DNA from: Osedax symbiont Rs2
Lineage (GTDB): Bacteria; Pseudomonadota; Gammaproteobacteria; Pseudomonadales; Balneatricaceae
Assembly (NCBI GenBank): GCA_000416315.1
Contig: ASZI01000099.1
Location: forward strand, 1-33,820
DNA: 33,820 nucleotides
Reading direction: 5' to 3'
Shown here: in pieces, positions 16,060 to 23,986 of the stretch
Layout of the letters: every line of letters begins with the position of its first letter
Numbering within the stretch: the first letter of the stretch is position 1
Position numbers and translations under genes: made by a program
The notes under the pieces: generated by a model
The model's database searches: none
Told to the model about the DNA's origin: nothing
The model's input: only the letters and a program-made list of their open reading frames with translations

Positions 16060-16084
16060 GTCACCCCTCTATGATTAAAAGATG

Positions 16085-17113
16085 TTAGAGGGGGCTCCTA
16101 ACTGGCCCGGTCGATTCGCCAATTACTAATTCTGCTTCCCAAAGTTCGGTTAATGGTGCTTGTCCCGGGTTATTGATTTGTTCCAGTAACATCGCCGCGC
16201 AGCGTTTTCCGGCAGCTTTTATCGATGAGCGGGTAGAGGTGAACATAGGTCGGTCTGCATCTATGGGTAAAAATGACAACTGATCATCATGAATAACAAT
16301 GGACACATCTGTCGCTGGCTGTAAACCGAGCTTTTGCAGGGCTCTTTGCACGCCCAGTGCAGGTATCACTGAAGAGACCAGGATCGCCGTTGGTGGATTG
16401 GGCTGCTGCATAATCTGCATAGTGGCTGCAAAGCCGTAGGGCTCCATCATCTCTTCGCTGCGCATTATTTGACTGTCTATGGCTATGCCCGCTTCAGTCA
16501 GAGCCTGTTCGTAGCCGCGTCTGCGTCTGGCGGCGAAATCCATGTACTCCAAGCCGTTTAGTAGAGCTATTCGCCGATGGCCTAAACTTATCAGCAGTTC
16601 GGTGGCACGCATAAAAGCGCGACGGTTATTGACGTCAAACCAAGAGTAAGAAGTTTCCATCTGCTGGGCGCGCCCGTGTACTAAAAAGGGCATGCCCAGT
16701 TCTTGCAATAACGCAATTCGACTATCATTTTCCCTGGGGCCATGAATGATTACTCCATCGACGGACTTCTTAGAGGCCATATCTCGGTAGGCGGCTTCTT
16801 CTCCTTGATCTTCAACGACCGTTAATGCCATGTGGTAACCTGATTTTGACAATACTTCACCAGTACCGGCGATAAAGTCTGAAAAGATCGGATTGATGAT
16901 CTCTTTTTTAAAGGTTGGCAACACATGACCAATGGCCATAGATCGTCCGGTCGCTAAGCTTTTAGCTTGAGTGTTGGGCCGGTAATTGTGCTCTTTGGCC
17001 GCATTAAGAACGCGGCTACGGGTTTTTTCACTGACTTCTGGAAAGCCATTAAGGGCTCTTGAAACGGTAGTCGGGGATAGCTTTAAAATCTCTGCAAACT
17101 GTTTGAGATTCAT
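16085..17113 (-). CDS. aglR: LacI family regulator, AglR-like
   Basis: 342-residue LacI/GalR repressor. The N-terminal helix-turn-helix is MNLKQFAEILKLSPTTVSRALNG with the hinge YRPNTQAKSLATG; the periplasmic-binding-like sensor domain fills residues about 60-340. Location and sequence type match AglR, which controls the alpha-glucoside uptake operon in rhizobia and relatives, and the divergent agl genes here have the same order. Two identical AAAGCGCTTT palindromes in the shared control region fit the LacI-family recognition pattern. One lies just downstream of this gene's probable -10 box, suggesting autoregulation. The start is ATG at 17111-17113 with AAGG upstream. The last 34 codons are duplicated before the beta-glucosidase gene. 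Confidence 0.88.
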   Translation of the reverse strand: MNLKQFAEILKLSPTTVSRALNGFPEVSEKTRSRVLNAAKEHNYRPNTQAKSLATGRSMAIGHVLPTFKKEIINPIFSDFIAGTGEVLSKSGYHMALTVVEDQGEEAAYRDMASKKSVDGVIIHGPRENDSRIALLQELGMPFLVHGRAQQMETSYSWFDVNNRRAFMRATELLISLGHRRIALLNGLEYMDFAARRRRGYEQALTEAGIAIDSQIMRSEEMMEPYGFAATMQIMQQPNPPTAILVSSVIPALGVQRALQKLGLQPATDVSIVIHDDQLSFLPIDADRPMFTSTRSSIKAAGKRCAAMLLEQINNPGQAPLTELWEAELVIGESTGPVRSPL

Positions 17114-17178
17114 CTTGGTACCTTAATCAATGTCATTATTTCCCAGCGCGGAGTAAGAAGTATCGAGTTGAAAAATCC

Positions 17179-17188
17179 AAAGCGCTTT
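17179..17188. promoter_or_regulatory. LacI-family operator O1 (lacI side)
   Basis: AAAGCGCTTT, a perfect 10-base palindrome with the central CG typical of LacI/GalR-family sites. It lies 66 bases before the lacI start and about 20 bases downstream of a TATAAT (minus strand 17213-17208), where a repressor would block lacI-bgl transcription. Confidence 0.8.
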
Positions 17189-17207
17189 CAATTTTTGTTA
17201 GAAATTG

Positions 17208-17213
17208 ATTATA
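17208..17213 (-). promoter_or_regulatory. Putative -10 box for the lacI-type gene
   Basis: A perfect TATAAT on the minus strand in an AT-rich setting. No good -35 box is seen at the usual distance, so the call rests on the -10 hexamer and position alone. Confidence 0.4.
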
Positions 17214-17251
17214 AAGCCAAATGAAAATAAGCAAAGAGATAATCAATTTTA

Positions 17252-17280
17252 TTGACAGTAAAACAAAAACACTCCATAGT
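17252..17280 (+). promoter_or_regulatory. Sigma70-type promoter of the agl operon
   Basis: Consensus -35 TTGACA (17252-17257), a 17-base spacer and -10 CATAGT (17275-17280, 4 of 6 consensus bases). The predicted transcription start, near 17287, is immediately before operator O2, so a bound repressor would occlude RNA polymerase. Confidence 0.7.
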
Positions 17281-17290
17281 CCAATTATTC

Positions 17291-17300
17291 AAAGCGCTTT
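17291..17300. promoter_or_regulatory. LacI-family operator O2 (agl side)
   Basis: AAAGCGCTTT, identical to O1 and 112 bases away centre to centre. It sits at about +4 to +14 of the predicted agl transcript, a classic repression position. The longer context (CAAAGCGCTTTGG) extends the symmetry by two bases beyond the core on the shared flanks. Confidence 0.85.
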
Positions 17301-17391
17301 GGATAAATTAAAAATAATAAAATATAATGATCATTTGAGCGCGTTTTTGCCTACAGAGGCTGAACAGTTCAAAATCAAACAGGGAGATTCT

Positions 17392-18747
17392 ATGAAGCTA
17401 CTAGCTTATCTCGGTGTTGCTGCCATCGCACTGTCCGCAAATATGACCTTTGCAGGTTCAGAACTTAAATTCACCCCGGGGGAAGACGCCCGCTTCAATT
17501 GGGCCAGCTATGAAGCCTTAAAGAGTGTTGATCTTAAAGGTGAGACTATTAGCGTTTTTGGGCCCTGGTTAGGTGCCGATAAAAAATTGGTTGAAAACGT
17601 TATTGCCTATTTCGAACAGGCCACCGGGGCCAATGTCGAATATTCTGGCTCTGACAGTTTCGAGGCCCAGATAGTGATAGACACTGAAGCTGGGGCTCCA
17701 CCTAATATAGCGATATTTCCTCAACCAGGATTGGCGGCAGATTTAGCGGCCAAAGGAAAGTTAACTCCGCTGAGCGCAGGCACTGCTGACTGGGTTAGGG
17801 AAAACTACGCTGCAGGTCAATCTTGGGTGGACTTAGGCACTTATAAAGACCCTCAGGGCAATCAAGAGTTGTTCGGTTTCTTCTATAAAGCCGATGTTAA
17901 ATCACTGGTTTGGTACTCACCGGAAAACTTCGAAGACGCAGGATATGAAATACCGCAAAGCATGGAAGAGCTTGTAAAGCTCAGTGATCAAATCGTCGCC
18001 GATGGTGGAACGCCCTGGTGTATTGGTCTGGGCTCAGGTGGTGCTACAGGTTGGGTTGCCACCGACTGGGTAGAAGATATGATGTTGCGTACTCAAGCGC
18101 CCGCTGTCTATGATCAATGGGTCAGCAACCAGATGAAGTTTGATGATCCCAAGGTACTAGCAGCGATTGAAGCTTACGGTTCTTTTGCTCGCAATGACAA
18201 GTATGTAGCCGGTGGTTCAGCAACGGTCGCTACTACTGATTTTCGCGATAGCCCCAAAGGTCTGTTCAGCTCCCCACCTAAGTGTTACATGCATCGCCAG
18301 GCATCTTTTATCCCGGCTTTTTTCCCAGAGGGAACAGCAGTGGGTGAAGATGCTAATTTCTTCTATTTTCCCTCTTATGCCGCTAAAGATTTAGGTAAGC
18401 CGGTGTTAGGTGGCGGAACATTGTTTGCCATTACTAAAGACTCAAAAGGAGCGCAAGCTTTTGTCGAGTTCCTCAAAACACCGATCGCTCATGAGTTGTG
18501 GATGGCGCAGGAGGGGGTCCTGACACCACACAAAGGTGTAAATATTGATGCCTATGCCAATGACAGCTTGAAGGGAATGGGTGAGATCTTATTAAACGCC
18601 ACCACCTTCCGCTTCGATGCTTCCGATCTGATGCCAGGTGCTATAGGTGCCGGTGCATTCTGGACTGGCATGGTTGATTACACAGGAGGAAAGAGCGCCG
18701 AGGAGGTGGGAGCGCAGATTCAAAAAACCTGGAACAGTATCAAATAA
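17392..18747 (+). CDS. aglE: Alpha-glucoside ABC transporter substrate-binding protein AglE
   Basis: 451-residue periplasmic receptor of the family 1 (sugar) type. The start is ATG at 17392, which follows an AGGGAGA site by 5 bases and opens a clean signal peptide (MKLLAYLGVAAIALSANMTFA, cut before GSELK). An in-frame ATG at 17221 lies upstream of the promoter and gives an unlikely 57-residue extension. The mature protein has DLKGETISVFGPWLGAD and the late IGAGAFWTGMVDY found in AglE-like proteins, plus YSGSDSFEAQI, a typical first lobe segment. It should deliver glucosides (sucrose, maltose or trehalose class) to AglF/AglG. It is the first gene of the operon, downstream of operator O2; a hairpin follows it. 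Confidence 0.9.
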   Translation: MKLLAYLGVAAIALSANMTFAGSELKFTPGEDARFNWASYEALKSVDLKGETISVFGPWLGADKKLVENVIAYFEQATGANVEYSGSDSFEAQIVIDTEAGAPPNIAIFPQPGLAADLAAKGKLTPLSAGTADWVRENYAAGQSWVDLGTYKDPQGNQELFGFFYKADVKSLVWYSPENFEDAGYEIPQSMEELVKLSDQIVADGGTPWCIGLGSGGATGWVATDWVEDMMLRTQAPAVYDQWVSNQMKFDDPKVLAAIEAYGSFARNDKYVAGGSATVATTDFRDSPKGLFSSPPKCYMHRQASFIPAFFPEGTAVGEDANFFYFPSYAAKDLGKPVLGGGTLFAITKDSKGAQAFVEFLKTPIAHELWMAQEGVLTPHKGVNIDAYANDSLKGMGEILLNATTFRFDASDLMPGAIGAGAFWTGMVDYTGGKSAEEVGAQIQKTWNSIK

Positions 18748-18762
18748 TTCCCCATGCGTAAT

Positions 18763-18789
18763 AGCGCTCAGTGATGTGCACTGGGCGCT
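18763..18789 (+). repeat. Stem-loop in the aglE-aglF gap
   Basis: AGCGCTCAGTG (18763-18773) pairs with CACTGGGCGCT (18779-18789) over 11 positions with one G-U pair and a 5-base loop, 15 bases after the aglE stop. No long T-run follows. It probably protects the aglE message or lowers aglF expression. Confidence 0.75.
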
Positions 18790-18899
18790 TATTCTCAGAT
18801 ACTCTTAACAACTCTGCAGAGGGCAGTTAATTTGACTCTCATGTGAGAGTGTAATTGCTGGCTAAATCGATTTAAAAATAATAACTATAAGGAATTGTG

Positions 18900-19889
18900 A
18901 TGGAGCAAGTGCTACTGGCGCTGTTTACCATGGTTGTCGCTGTACTTGGCTGCATTGGCTATTTCTGGGGCAGCAATTGGTTACTGGGCTTAATCTATCC
19001 CGACAAGGGTAAAAATGGCGCCGCTAATATCCAGAAATCCGCGGCACTTCGCCCCTGGTTGTTTATGGGGCCGGCTATTTTACTGTTGAGTGTCTATTTG
19101 ATCTATCCGGTTTTCAACAGCCTCTATCTGTCATTGCACGGATCATCAGGTCAGGAGTTCGTTGGCTTTGCCAATTATACTTGGTTGATCAATGATGAAA
19201 AATTTGCCGAGTCTTTTATCAACAATATGTTATGGCTGGGGATAGTGCCTGCAGCATCGACCTTTTTTGGTTTGTTAGCTGCCGCTTTAACCGACCGTAT
19301 TAGCTGGGGAAACATTGCTAAAAGCCTGATTTTTATGCCGATGGCTATCTCATTTATCGGTGCCAGTATTATCTGGAAATTTGTCTATGATTTTCGCGGT
19401 GAGGAAGTTGAGCAAATCGGTATTTTGAATGCCATATTGGTGCACTTTGGTGCAGAGCCTCAGGCCTGGATTGTCATGCCGGTATGGAATTCGGTTTTTT
19501 TAATGATTATTCTAATTTGGATACAAACCGGTTTCGCCATGGTCATTTTGTCGGCGGCACTGCGCGGTATCCCCGAGGAAACCTTGGAGGCGGCGACCTT
19601 AGATGGTGCCAACCCATTGCAGATATTTTTACAGATTAAAGTGCCGCAAATCTGGGGCAGTGTCGCCGTGGTCTGGACCACTATTACTATCCTAGTGCTC
19701 AAGGTTTTCGATATAGTGATGGCCATGACCAACGGTCAATGGGGCTCGCAAGTGTTGGCAAACTATATGTTTGACTGGATGTTTCGCGGTCATGATTTTG
19801 GCCGTTCTGCGACCATCGCATTAGTGATTATGCTGTTGGTATTGCCGGTGATGATCTGGAATGTGCGCAACTTAAGAAAAGAGAATTAA
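18900..19889 (+). CDS. aglF: Alpha-glucoside ABC transporter permease AglF
   Basis: Inner-membrane permease of the MalF class. An N-terminal helix (about 2-22) is followed by a charged cytosolic loop, then the permease core beginning LRPWLFMGPAILLLSVYLIYPVFNSLYLSL. The coupling EAA loop appears as ETLEAATLDGANPLQIFLQIKVPQI, matching the MalF-type 'EAAxxDGAxxxQxFxxItlP'. The frame opens with GTG-ATG; I choose ATG at 18900, which has AAGGA 6 bases upstream, giving 329 residues. It pairs with AglG, which starts 1 base after its stop codon. Confidence 0.92.
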   Translation: MEQVLLALFTMVVAVLGCIGYFWGSNWLLGLIYPDKGKNGAANIQKSAALRPWLFMGPAILLLSVYLIYPVFNSLYLSLHGSSGQEFVGFANYTWLINDEKFAESFINNMLWLGIVPAASTFFGLLAAALTDRISWGNIAKSLIFMPMAISFIGASIIWKFVYDFRGEEVEQIGILNAILVHFGAEPQAWIVMPVWNSVFLMIILIWIQTGFAMVILSAALRGIPEETLEAATLDGANPLQIFLQIKVPQIWGSVAVVWTTITILVLKVFDIVMAMTNGQWGSQVLANYMFDWMFRGHDFGRSATIALVIMLLVLPVMIWNVRNLRKEN

Positions 19890-19890
19890 C

Positions 19891-21027
19891 ATGGGTGCAA
19901 TTTTAGGCAAAAATTCAGCCCTTACCTGGGTTGTACATATATCAGTATTGTTGCTGGTTTTACTTTGGACTATTCCCACAGTGGGGTTACTGATCTCATC
20001 GCTACGGGACAAAGATCAATTAGTGGCAACAGGCTGGTGGCCCTCTTTTTCTACTGTTGAACGCAACTTAATTAAACGTTCAGCCCCCGCCAGTGAGCAG
20101 CTCAAAGAGACGGGAAAGTATCTATTAAAAGGTAATGTATTCGCCGATCAGGCAGGCACTGTGACAGCCTTTGGCTGGCGTTCACAGAAACCTGGTGCCT
20201 ATGTGCCAGGTGATACGGTGCAAATGCGCAAGGGGAAAACTTTAAAGATAGAGGCTGATGGCAGGTATCTGCTTACCTCCCCGACTGCATTTACCTCTAA
20301 AAGAGGTGCGCGCTTATTTGTGACTGTACTTGAAAAGCCGATTTTCACCTTAGATAACTACTCTGAAGTGCTGTTTGCCGAAGGTTTGGGTAAGTCGTTT
20401 CTAAATACTATGACAGTGACTATCCCGGCGACCGTGATTCCCATTTTAATAGCGGCGTTTGCCGCCTACGCGCTGGCATGGATGGAATTCCCCGGCAGAG
20501 CTATCTTTTTGGCAATAGTCGTAGGTCTGTTAGTTGTACCGCTGCAAATGTCCTTGATTCCGCTATTAAAGCTCTATACAAACATCGGCATCGGTAAGAG
20601 CTACCTGGGTATTTGGCTCGCCCATACCGGTTTTGGCTTACCGCTGGCGATCTATTTGCTGCGCAATTATATTGCCGGGCTACCCCGTGAAATCATCGAG
20701 AGTGCCCGGGTGGACGGTGCCAATGATTTTCAGATTTTTGTCAGAATAATATTACCGCTTTCGTTTCCGGCCCTGGCCAGTTTCGCTATCTTTCAGTTCC
20801 TCTGGGTTTGGAACGATTTGTTAATCGCCACTGTATTTTTAGGAAACAACGAAGAGCAATTAGTGATGACCGGAAGGCTGCGAGAGATGCTCGGATCTCG
20901 TGGCGGTAATTGGGAAATTCTCACGGCTTCCGCGTTCGTTTCAATCTTAGTGCCATTAATAGTGTTTTTCTCGCTGCAAAAATATCTTGTACGCGGTTTG
21001 TTATCTGGTTCAGTCAAAGGGGGCTGA
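19891..21027 (+). CDS. aglG: Alpha-glucoside ABC transporter permease AglG
   Basis: 378-residue MalG-class permease, about 90 residues longer than typical. Helix 1 is at about 12-38 and ends in the usual LLISSLRDKDQL. Residues about 55-148 form a periplasmic insertion rich in K, G and T (for example GTVTAFGWRSQKPGAYVPGD), a feature of AglG-type permeases. The core then follows with FTLDNYSEVL and SFLNTMTVTIPATVIPILIAAFAAYALA. The EAA loop is EIIESARVDGANDFQIFVRIILPLSFPAL. Its TGA stop shares a base with the first candidate ATG of aglA (TGATG), so the two are coupled. Confidence 0.92.
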   Translation: MGAILGKNSALTWVVHISVLLLVLLWTIPTVGLLISSLRDKDQLVATGWWPSFSTVERNLIKRSAPASEQLKETGKYLLKGNVFADQAGTVTAFGWRSQKPGAYVPGDTVQMRKGKTLKIEADGRYLLTSPTAFTSKRGARLFVTVLEKPIFTLDNYSEVLFAEGLGKSFLNTMTVTIPATVIPILIAAFAAYALAWMEFPGRAIFLAIVVGLLVVPLQMSLIPLLKLYTNIGIGKSYLGIWLAHTGFGLPLAIYLLRNYIAGLPREIIESARVDGANDFQIFVRIILPLSFPALASFAIFQFLWVWNDLLIATVFLGNNEEQLVMTGRLREMLGSRGGNWEILTASAFVSILVPLIVFFSLQKYLVRGLLSGSVKGG

Positions 21028-22760
21028 TGTACATGAGTTTTAATCAAGAAAACCACGCTCAAAAGGGCAGCAGCAAAGTTAATGATGAAAGAGACTGGTG
21101 GCGCGGAGCGGTTATCTACCAAATTTATCCTCGATCATTTCAGGACAGCAATGGCGACGGTATCGGAGATTTGTTGGGAATTATCCGCCGCTTGCCCTAT
21201 GTCGCTTCTCTGGGTGTGGATGCCATCTGGCTATCACCTTTTTTTACCTCGCCGATGCTCGATTTTGGCTACGATGTGTCTGATTACTGTGATGTAGATC
21301 CGATGTTTGGCACATTGGCAGATTTTGACCTGTTGCTGCTGGAAGCGCATCGCCTGGGGCTAAAAGTGATGATAGACCTAGTGCTATCGCATACCTCTGA
21401 TCAACACCCTTGGTTTGAGCAATCCCGTCAAAGTCGTAATAATGACAAACATGATTGGTTTGTCTGGGCTGATGCTAAAGGCTGTGCAGATGGCACAGGC
21501 CCTAATGAGCCGAGACAAGCCCCCAACAACTGGTTGTCAATCTTTGGTGGCAGTGCCTGGCAGTGGGATGCGAATCGCCAGCAGTACTACCTGCATAATT
21601 TCTTAAGCTCACAACCAGACCTGAATTTTCATAACACGGCAGTGCAAGATGCGCTGCTGCAGGTGGCTCGATTTTGGATGCGCCGCAAAGTTGATGGCTT
21701 CAGATTAGATACCATTAACTTTTATTTCCACGATAAACAGTTGCGCGACAACCCAATACTGCCCAGTGAGCAACGCAATTCAACCATAGCTCCGCAGGTC
21801 AATCCCTACAATCATCAAGAGCATCTGTACGATAAAAACCGGCCGGAGAATATTGCGTTTTTGCGCAGGTTTCGTGCCACTATGGACGAATTTGAGAATG
21901 TAGCGGCAGTGGGCGAAGTGGGTGATGCGCAAAGAGGTATGCAAATCATGACCCAATACACTGCCGGTGATGATTTGATACAGATGTGTTATGCCTTTGA
22001 TTTTCTATCGCCAGAAGTTTTAGACGCTCAGCGTATCGCTGCAGTAATCAATCTATTTCAACAGCACTCCAGCGACAGCTGGTCGTGCTGGGCCTATTCA
22101 AACCACGATGTTATACGCCATCCCAGTCGCTGGCAGCTTGATAGCAGCGGGCAAAAGTTGATGAATTCGCTACTGTTGTCTCTGCAGGGATCTGTGTGTC
22201 TTTATCAGGGGGAAGAGCTGGGGTTGAATGAGGGCAGAGTAGATTTTGATCAGCTGCAAGACCCCTACGGCAAGGAGTTTTGGCCAAAATTTAAAGGTCG
22301 TGACGGATGCAGGACACCGATGGTCTGGTCTGATACTGCCGTGAATGCCGGTTTTAGTAAAGTTCAACCTTGGCTACCTGTCGATGCACAGCAGCAGCTA
22401 AAGGCTGTTTGCGTACAAGATTCTGACAGTACTTCTAGCCTGGCTTTTTACCGAGAAATGTTGGGGTTTCGTAAATCATTTTCCGCGCTGATCAAAGGGC
22501 AGTTAGTGAACCTTAAAGTATCAGCAGCGATACTGAGCTTTGAGCGGGTATTTGAGCAGCAGAGAATTTTTTGCGCGTTTAATTTGAGTGATCAAGAGCA
22601 GGCACTTACAGTGGATAGTTTCGAATCCAATATACCTTGGGCACAGGGATGGCTGCCACTGCAAGGGTTAAGTTACCAGTATTCATGCTCAGCGACTCAA
22701 CTGCTACTACCCGCATGGCAAGCTTTTTATGCAATAAAAAATGGCAATGTAGACGATTGA
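21027..22760 (+). CDS. aglA: Alpha-glucosidase, GH13 family (AglA-like)
   Basis: Cytoplasmic exo-alpha-glucosidase for the imported glucosides. The four GH13 regions are present: DLVLSH (117-122), GFRLD with nucleophile D228, the acid/base E297 in AAVGEVGD, and SNHD with D361. GAVIYQIYPRSFQDSNGDGIGDL (27-49) is the standard alpha-glucosidase opening, and DVIRHPSRW after SNHD is typical of the AglA/GH13_23 group. With ATG at 21027 (overlapping the aglG stop, GGGGG 3 bases upstream) it has 577 residues; ATG at 21033 is equally possible. A longer in-frame reading to 20910 overlaps aglG by over 100 bases and is rejected. Family enzymes cleave sucrose, maltose and related alpha-glucosides. Confidence 0.93.
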   Translation: MYMSFNQENHAQKGSSKVNDERDWWRGAVIYQIYPRSFQDSNGDGIGDLLGIIRRLPYVASLGVDAIWLSPFFTSPMLDFGYDVSDYCDVDPMFGTLADFDLLLLEAHRLGLKVMIDLVLSHTSDQHPWFEQSRQSRNNDKHDWFVWADAKGCADGTGPNEPRQAPNNWLSIFGGSAWQWDANRQQYYLHNFLSSQPDLNFHNTAVQDALLQVARFWMRRKVDGFRLDTINFYFHDKQLRDNPILPSEQRNSTIAPQVNPYNHQEHLYDKNRPENIAFLRRFRATMDEFENVAAVGEVGDAQRGMQIMTQYTAGDDLIQMCYAFDFLSPEVLDAQRIAAVINLFQQHSSDSWSCWAYSNHDVIRHPSRWQLDSSGQKLMNSLLLSLQGSVCLYQGEELGLNEGRVDFDQLQDPYGKEFWPKFKGRDGCRTPMVWSDTAVNAGFSKVQPWLPVDAQQQLKAVCVQDSDSTSSLAFYREMLGFRKSFSALIKGQLVNLKVSAAILSFERVFEQQRIFCAFNLSDQEQALTVDSFESNIPWAQGWLPLQGLSYQYSCSATQLLLPAWQAFYAIKNGNVDD

Positions 22761-22837
22761 TAGCGTAATAGTCAGAGCGTATTTAGTAAAACACTCTGAA
22801 TTGGCAGGCAAATACTGAAAAATAACAAGAGTGTAAT

Positions 22838-23935
22838 ATGGCAAATTTGAAACTGACCGATGTCAGCAAAGTCTATGGTAATGTTCCGGTACTCACCGAT
22901 ATTAACTTAGAGATCGAACAGGGCGAATTAATTGTCTTTGTCGGCCCCTCGGGCTGTGGTAAGTCGACATTGCTGCGAATGATTGCAGGTTTGGAGAGTA
23001 TCAATAGCGGCCAATTGGAAATAGACGGTAAGTTGATGAACCAAGTTCCCCCGGCCAAGCGGGGGATTGCCATGGTGTTTCAATCTTATGCACTGTATCC
23101 GCACTTAAGCGTGCGTGACAATATGAGTTTTGCGCTGAAAATAGCTAAAGTGCCCGCTGCAGAGATTAATCGAGTAGTAGAGGAGGCTGCTGCATCGCTG
23201 CAACTGACTGAGTATTTAGACCGACTGCCGAAAGCGCTTTCCGGTGGACAGCGACAGCGAGTGGCGATTGGTCGGGCGATTGTCCGCGATCCAAAGATAT
23301 TTTTGTTTGATGAGCCACTATCAAATCTAGATGCCGCACTGCGGGTTGCTACTCGCATAGAAATTGCCCAGCTTAAAGAAAAAATGCCGCAAAGCACCAT
23401 GATTTATGTAACCCACGATCAAGTCGAGGCGATGACCTTAGCCACTAGAATAGTGGTGTTAAATAATCGAGGCATAGAACAAGTCGGTACGCCACTTGAG
23501 TTATACCAAAAGCCTGCGAATAAGTTTGTCGCGACTTTTATAGGCTCTCCCGCCATGAATCTGTTACCGGCAACAGTGACTGAGACGGGGCAGCAAACCC
23601 GTTTAAGCTTAGCAGAAGGGGCCTTGGCAACTGTGCCAATCGCCACCACTAAGGCGGAGCAGAATTTGATCTTTAGCTTGGGAGCCAGGCCTGAAGACAT
23701 GCAGATTACTGAAACCGATGACTATATATTTAAAGGGAAAATCAATTATATAGAGGCATTGGGTGAAGTGACCTTGGTATATTTCAACAACCCCAATGAC
23801 AGCGTGCCTATTATCGCCAAAGTCGCGGGGATTGCGTCCTTTGTGCGCGGTCAAATTCTGAAATTTACGGTTGCGCCAGATAAATTGCAACTCTTTAATC
23901 AGCAGGGGGTTTCCTGCAAGTACCGAGAGAGCTAG
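22838..23935 (+). CDS. aglK: Alpha-glucoside ABC transporter ATPase AglK (MalK/UgpC class)
   Basis: 365-residue ATPase with Walker A GPSGCGKST (36-44), Q-loop FQSYALYPHL (81-90), signature LSGGQRQR (134-141), Walker B FLFDEP (155-160), D-loop SNLDA and switch H in VTHDQVEAMT. The C-terminal part after about residue 235 (FIGSPAMNLL..., then LGARPEDM) is the OB-type regulatory domain of MalK-like proteins. It energises AglF/AglG. It begins 77 bases after aglA, behind a weak AAGAGTG site, and ends the operon; the gene order aglE-F-G-A-K equals that of the rhizobial agl operon. Confidence 0.93.
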   Translation: MANLKLTDVSKVYGNVPVLTDINLEIEQGELIVFVGPSGCGKSTLLRMIAGLESINSGQLEIDGKLMNQVPPAKRGIAMVFQSYALYPHLSVRDNMSFALKIAKVPAAEINRVVEEAAASLQLTEYLDRLPKALSGGQRQRVAIGRAIVRDPKIFLFDEPLSNLDAALRVATRIEIAQLKEKMPQSTMIYVTHDQVEAMTLATRIVVLNNRGIEQVGTPLELYQKPANKFVATFIGSPAMNLLPATVTETGQQTRLSLAEGALATVPIATTKAEQNLIFSLGARPEDMQITETDDYIFKGKINYIEALGEVTLVYFNNPNDSVPIIAKVAGIASFVRGQILKFTVAPDKLQLFNQQGVSCKYRES

Positions 23936-23945
23936 GGAAAATGCT

Positions 23946-23974
23946 GCTCAATAGTCATTGGCTGAACATTGAGC
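23946..23974. terminator. Weak hairpin between convergent aglK and pabB
   Basis: GCTCAAT (23946-23952) and ATTGAGC (23968-23974) form a 7-bp stem with a 15-base loop in the 51-base convergent gap. No T-run follows, so terminator function is only suggested by location. Confidence 0.3.
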
Positions 23975-23986
23975 GCTGATCAATAA

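Larger units (their letters stand above)
15777..16189 (-). repeat. Tandem duplication (two ~207-bp copies) of the lacI-3'/bgl-5' junction
   Basis: Copy 1 (about 15777-15984) and copy 2 (about 15982-16189) each contain, in minus-strand order, the last 34 codons of the lacI-type gene, a short gap with ribosome binding site, and the first 26 codons of the beta-glucosidase. Matching landmarks are ATG ACT TTA AAG at 15854 and 16059, and the lacI stop region at 15878 and 16085. The copies are head-to-tail without spacer. By my count they are about 76% identical over the bgl part and higher over the lacI part, so the event is old. The intact lacI 3' end lies in copy 2 and the intact bgl 5' end in copy 1; the inner halves are relics. 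Confidence 0.9.

Noticed and set aside
17221..17391. N-terminal 57-residue extension of AglE
   Set aside because: It starts before the predicted promoter and covers operator O2; the ATG at 17392 has a strong ribosome binding site and begins a proper signal peptide.
20910..21026. N-terminal extension of the alpha-glucosidase overlapping aglG
   Set aside because: Overlaps the aglG coding region by over 100 bases and lacks a ribosome binding site, whereas ATGs at 21027/21033 follow GGGGG.
23231..23240. Third AAAGCGCTTT, inside aglK
   Set aside because: It encodes the invariant Lys-Ala-Leu before the SGGQ signature with ordinary codons, so a chance match to the operator is more likely than an auxiliary site.
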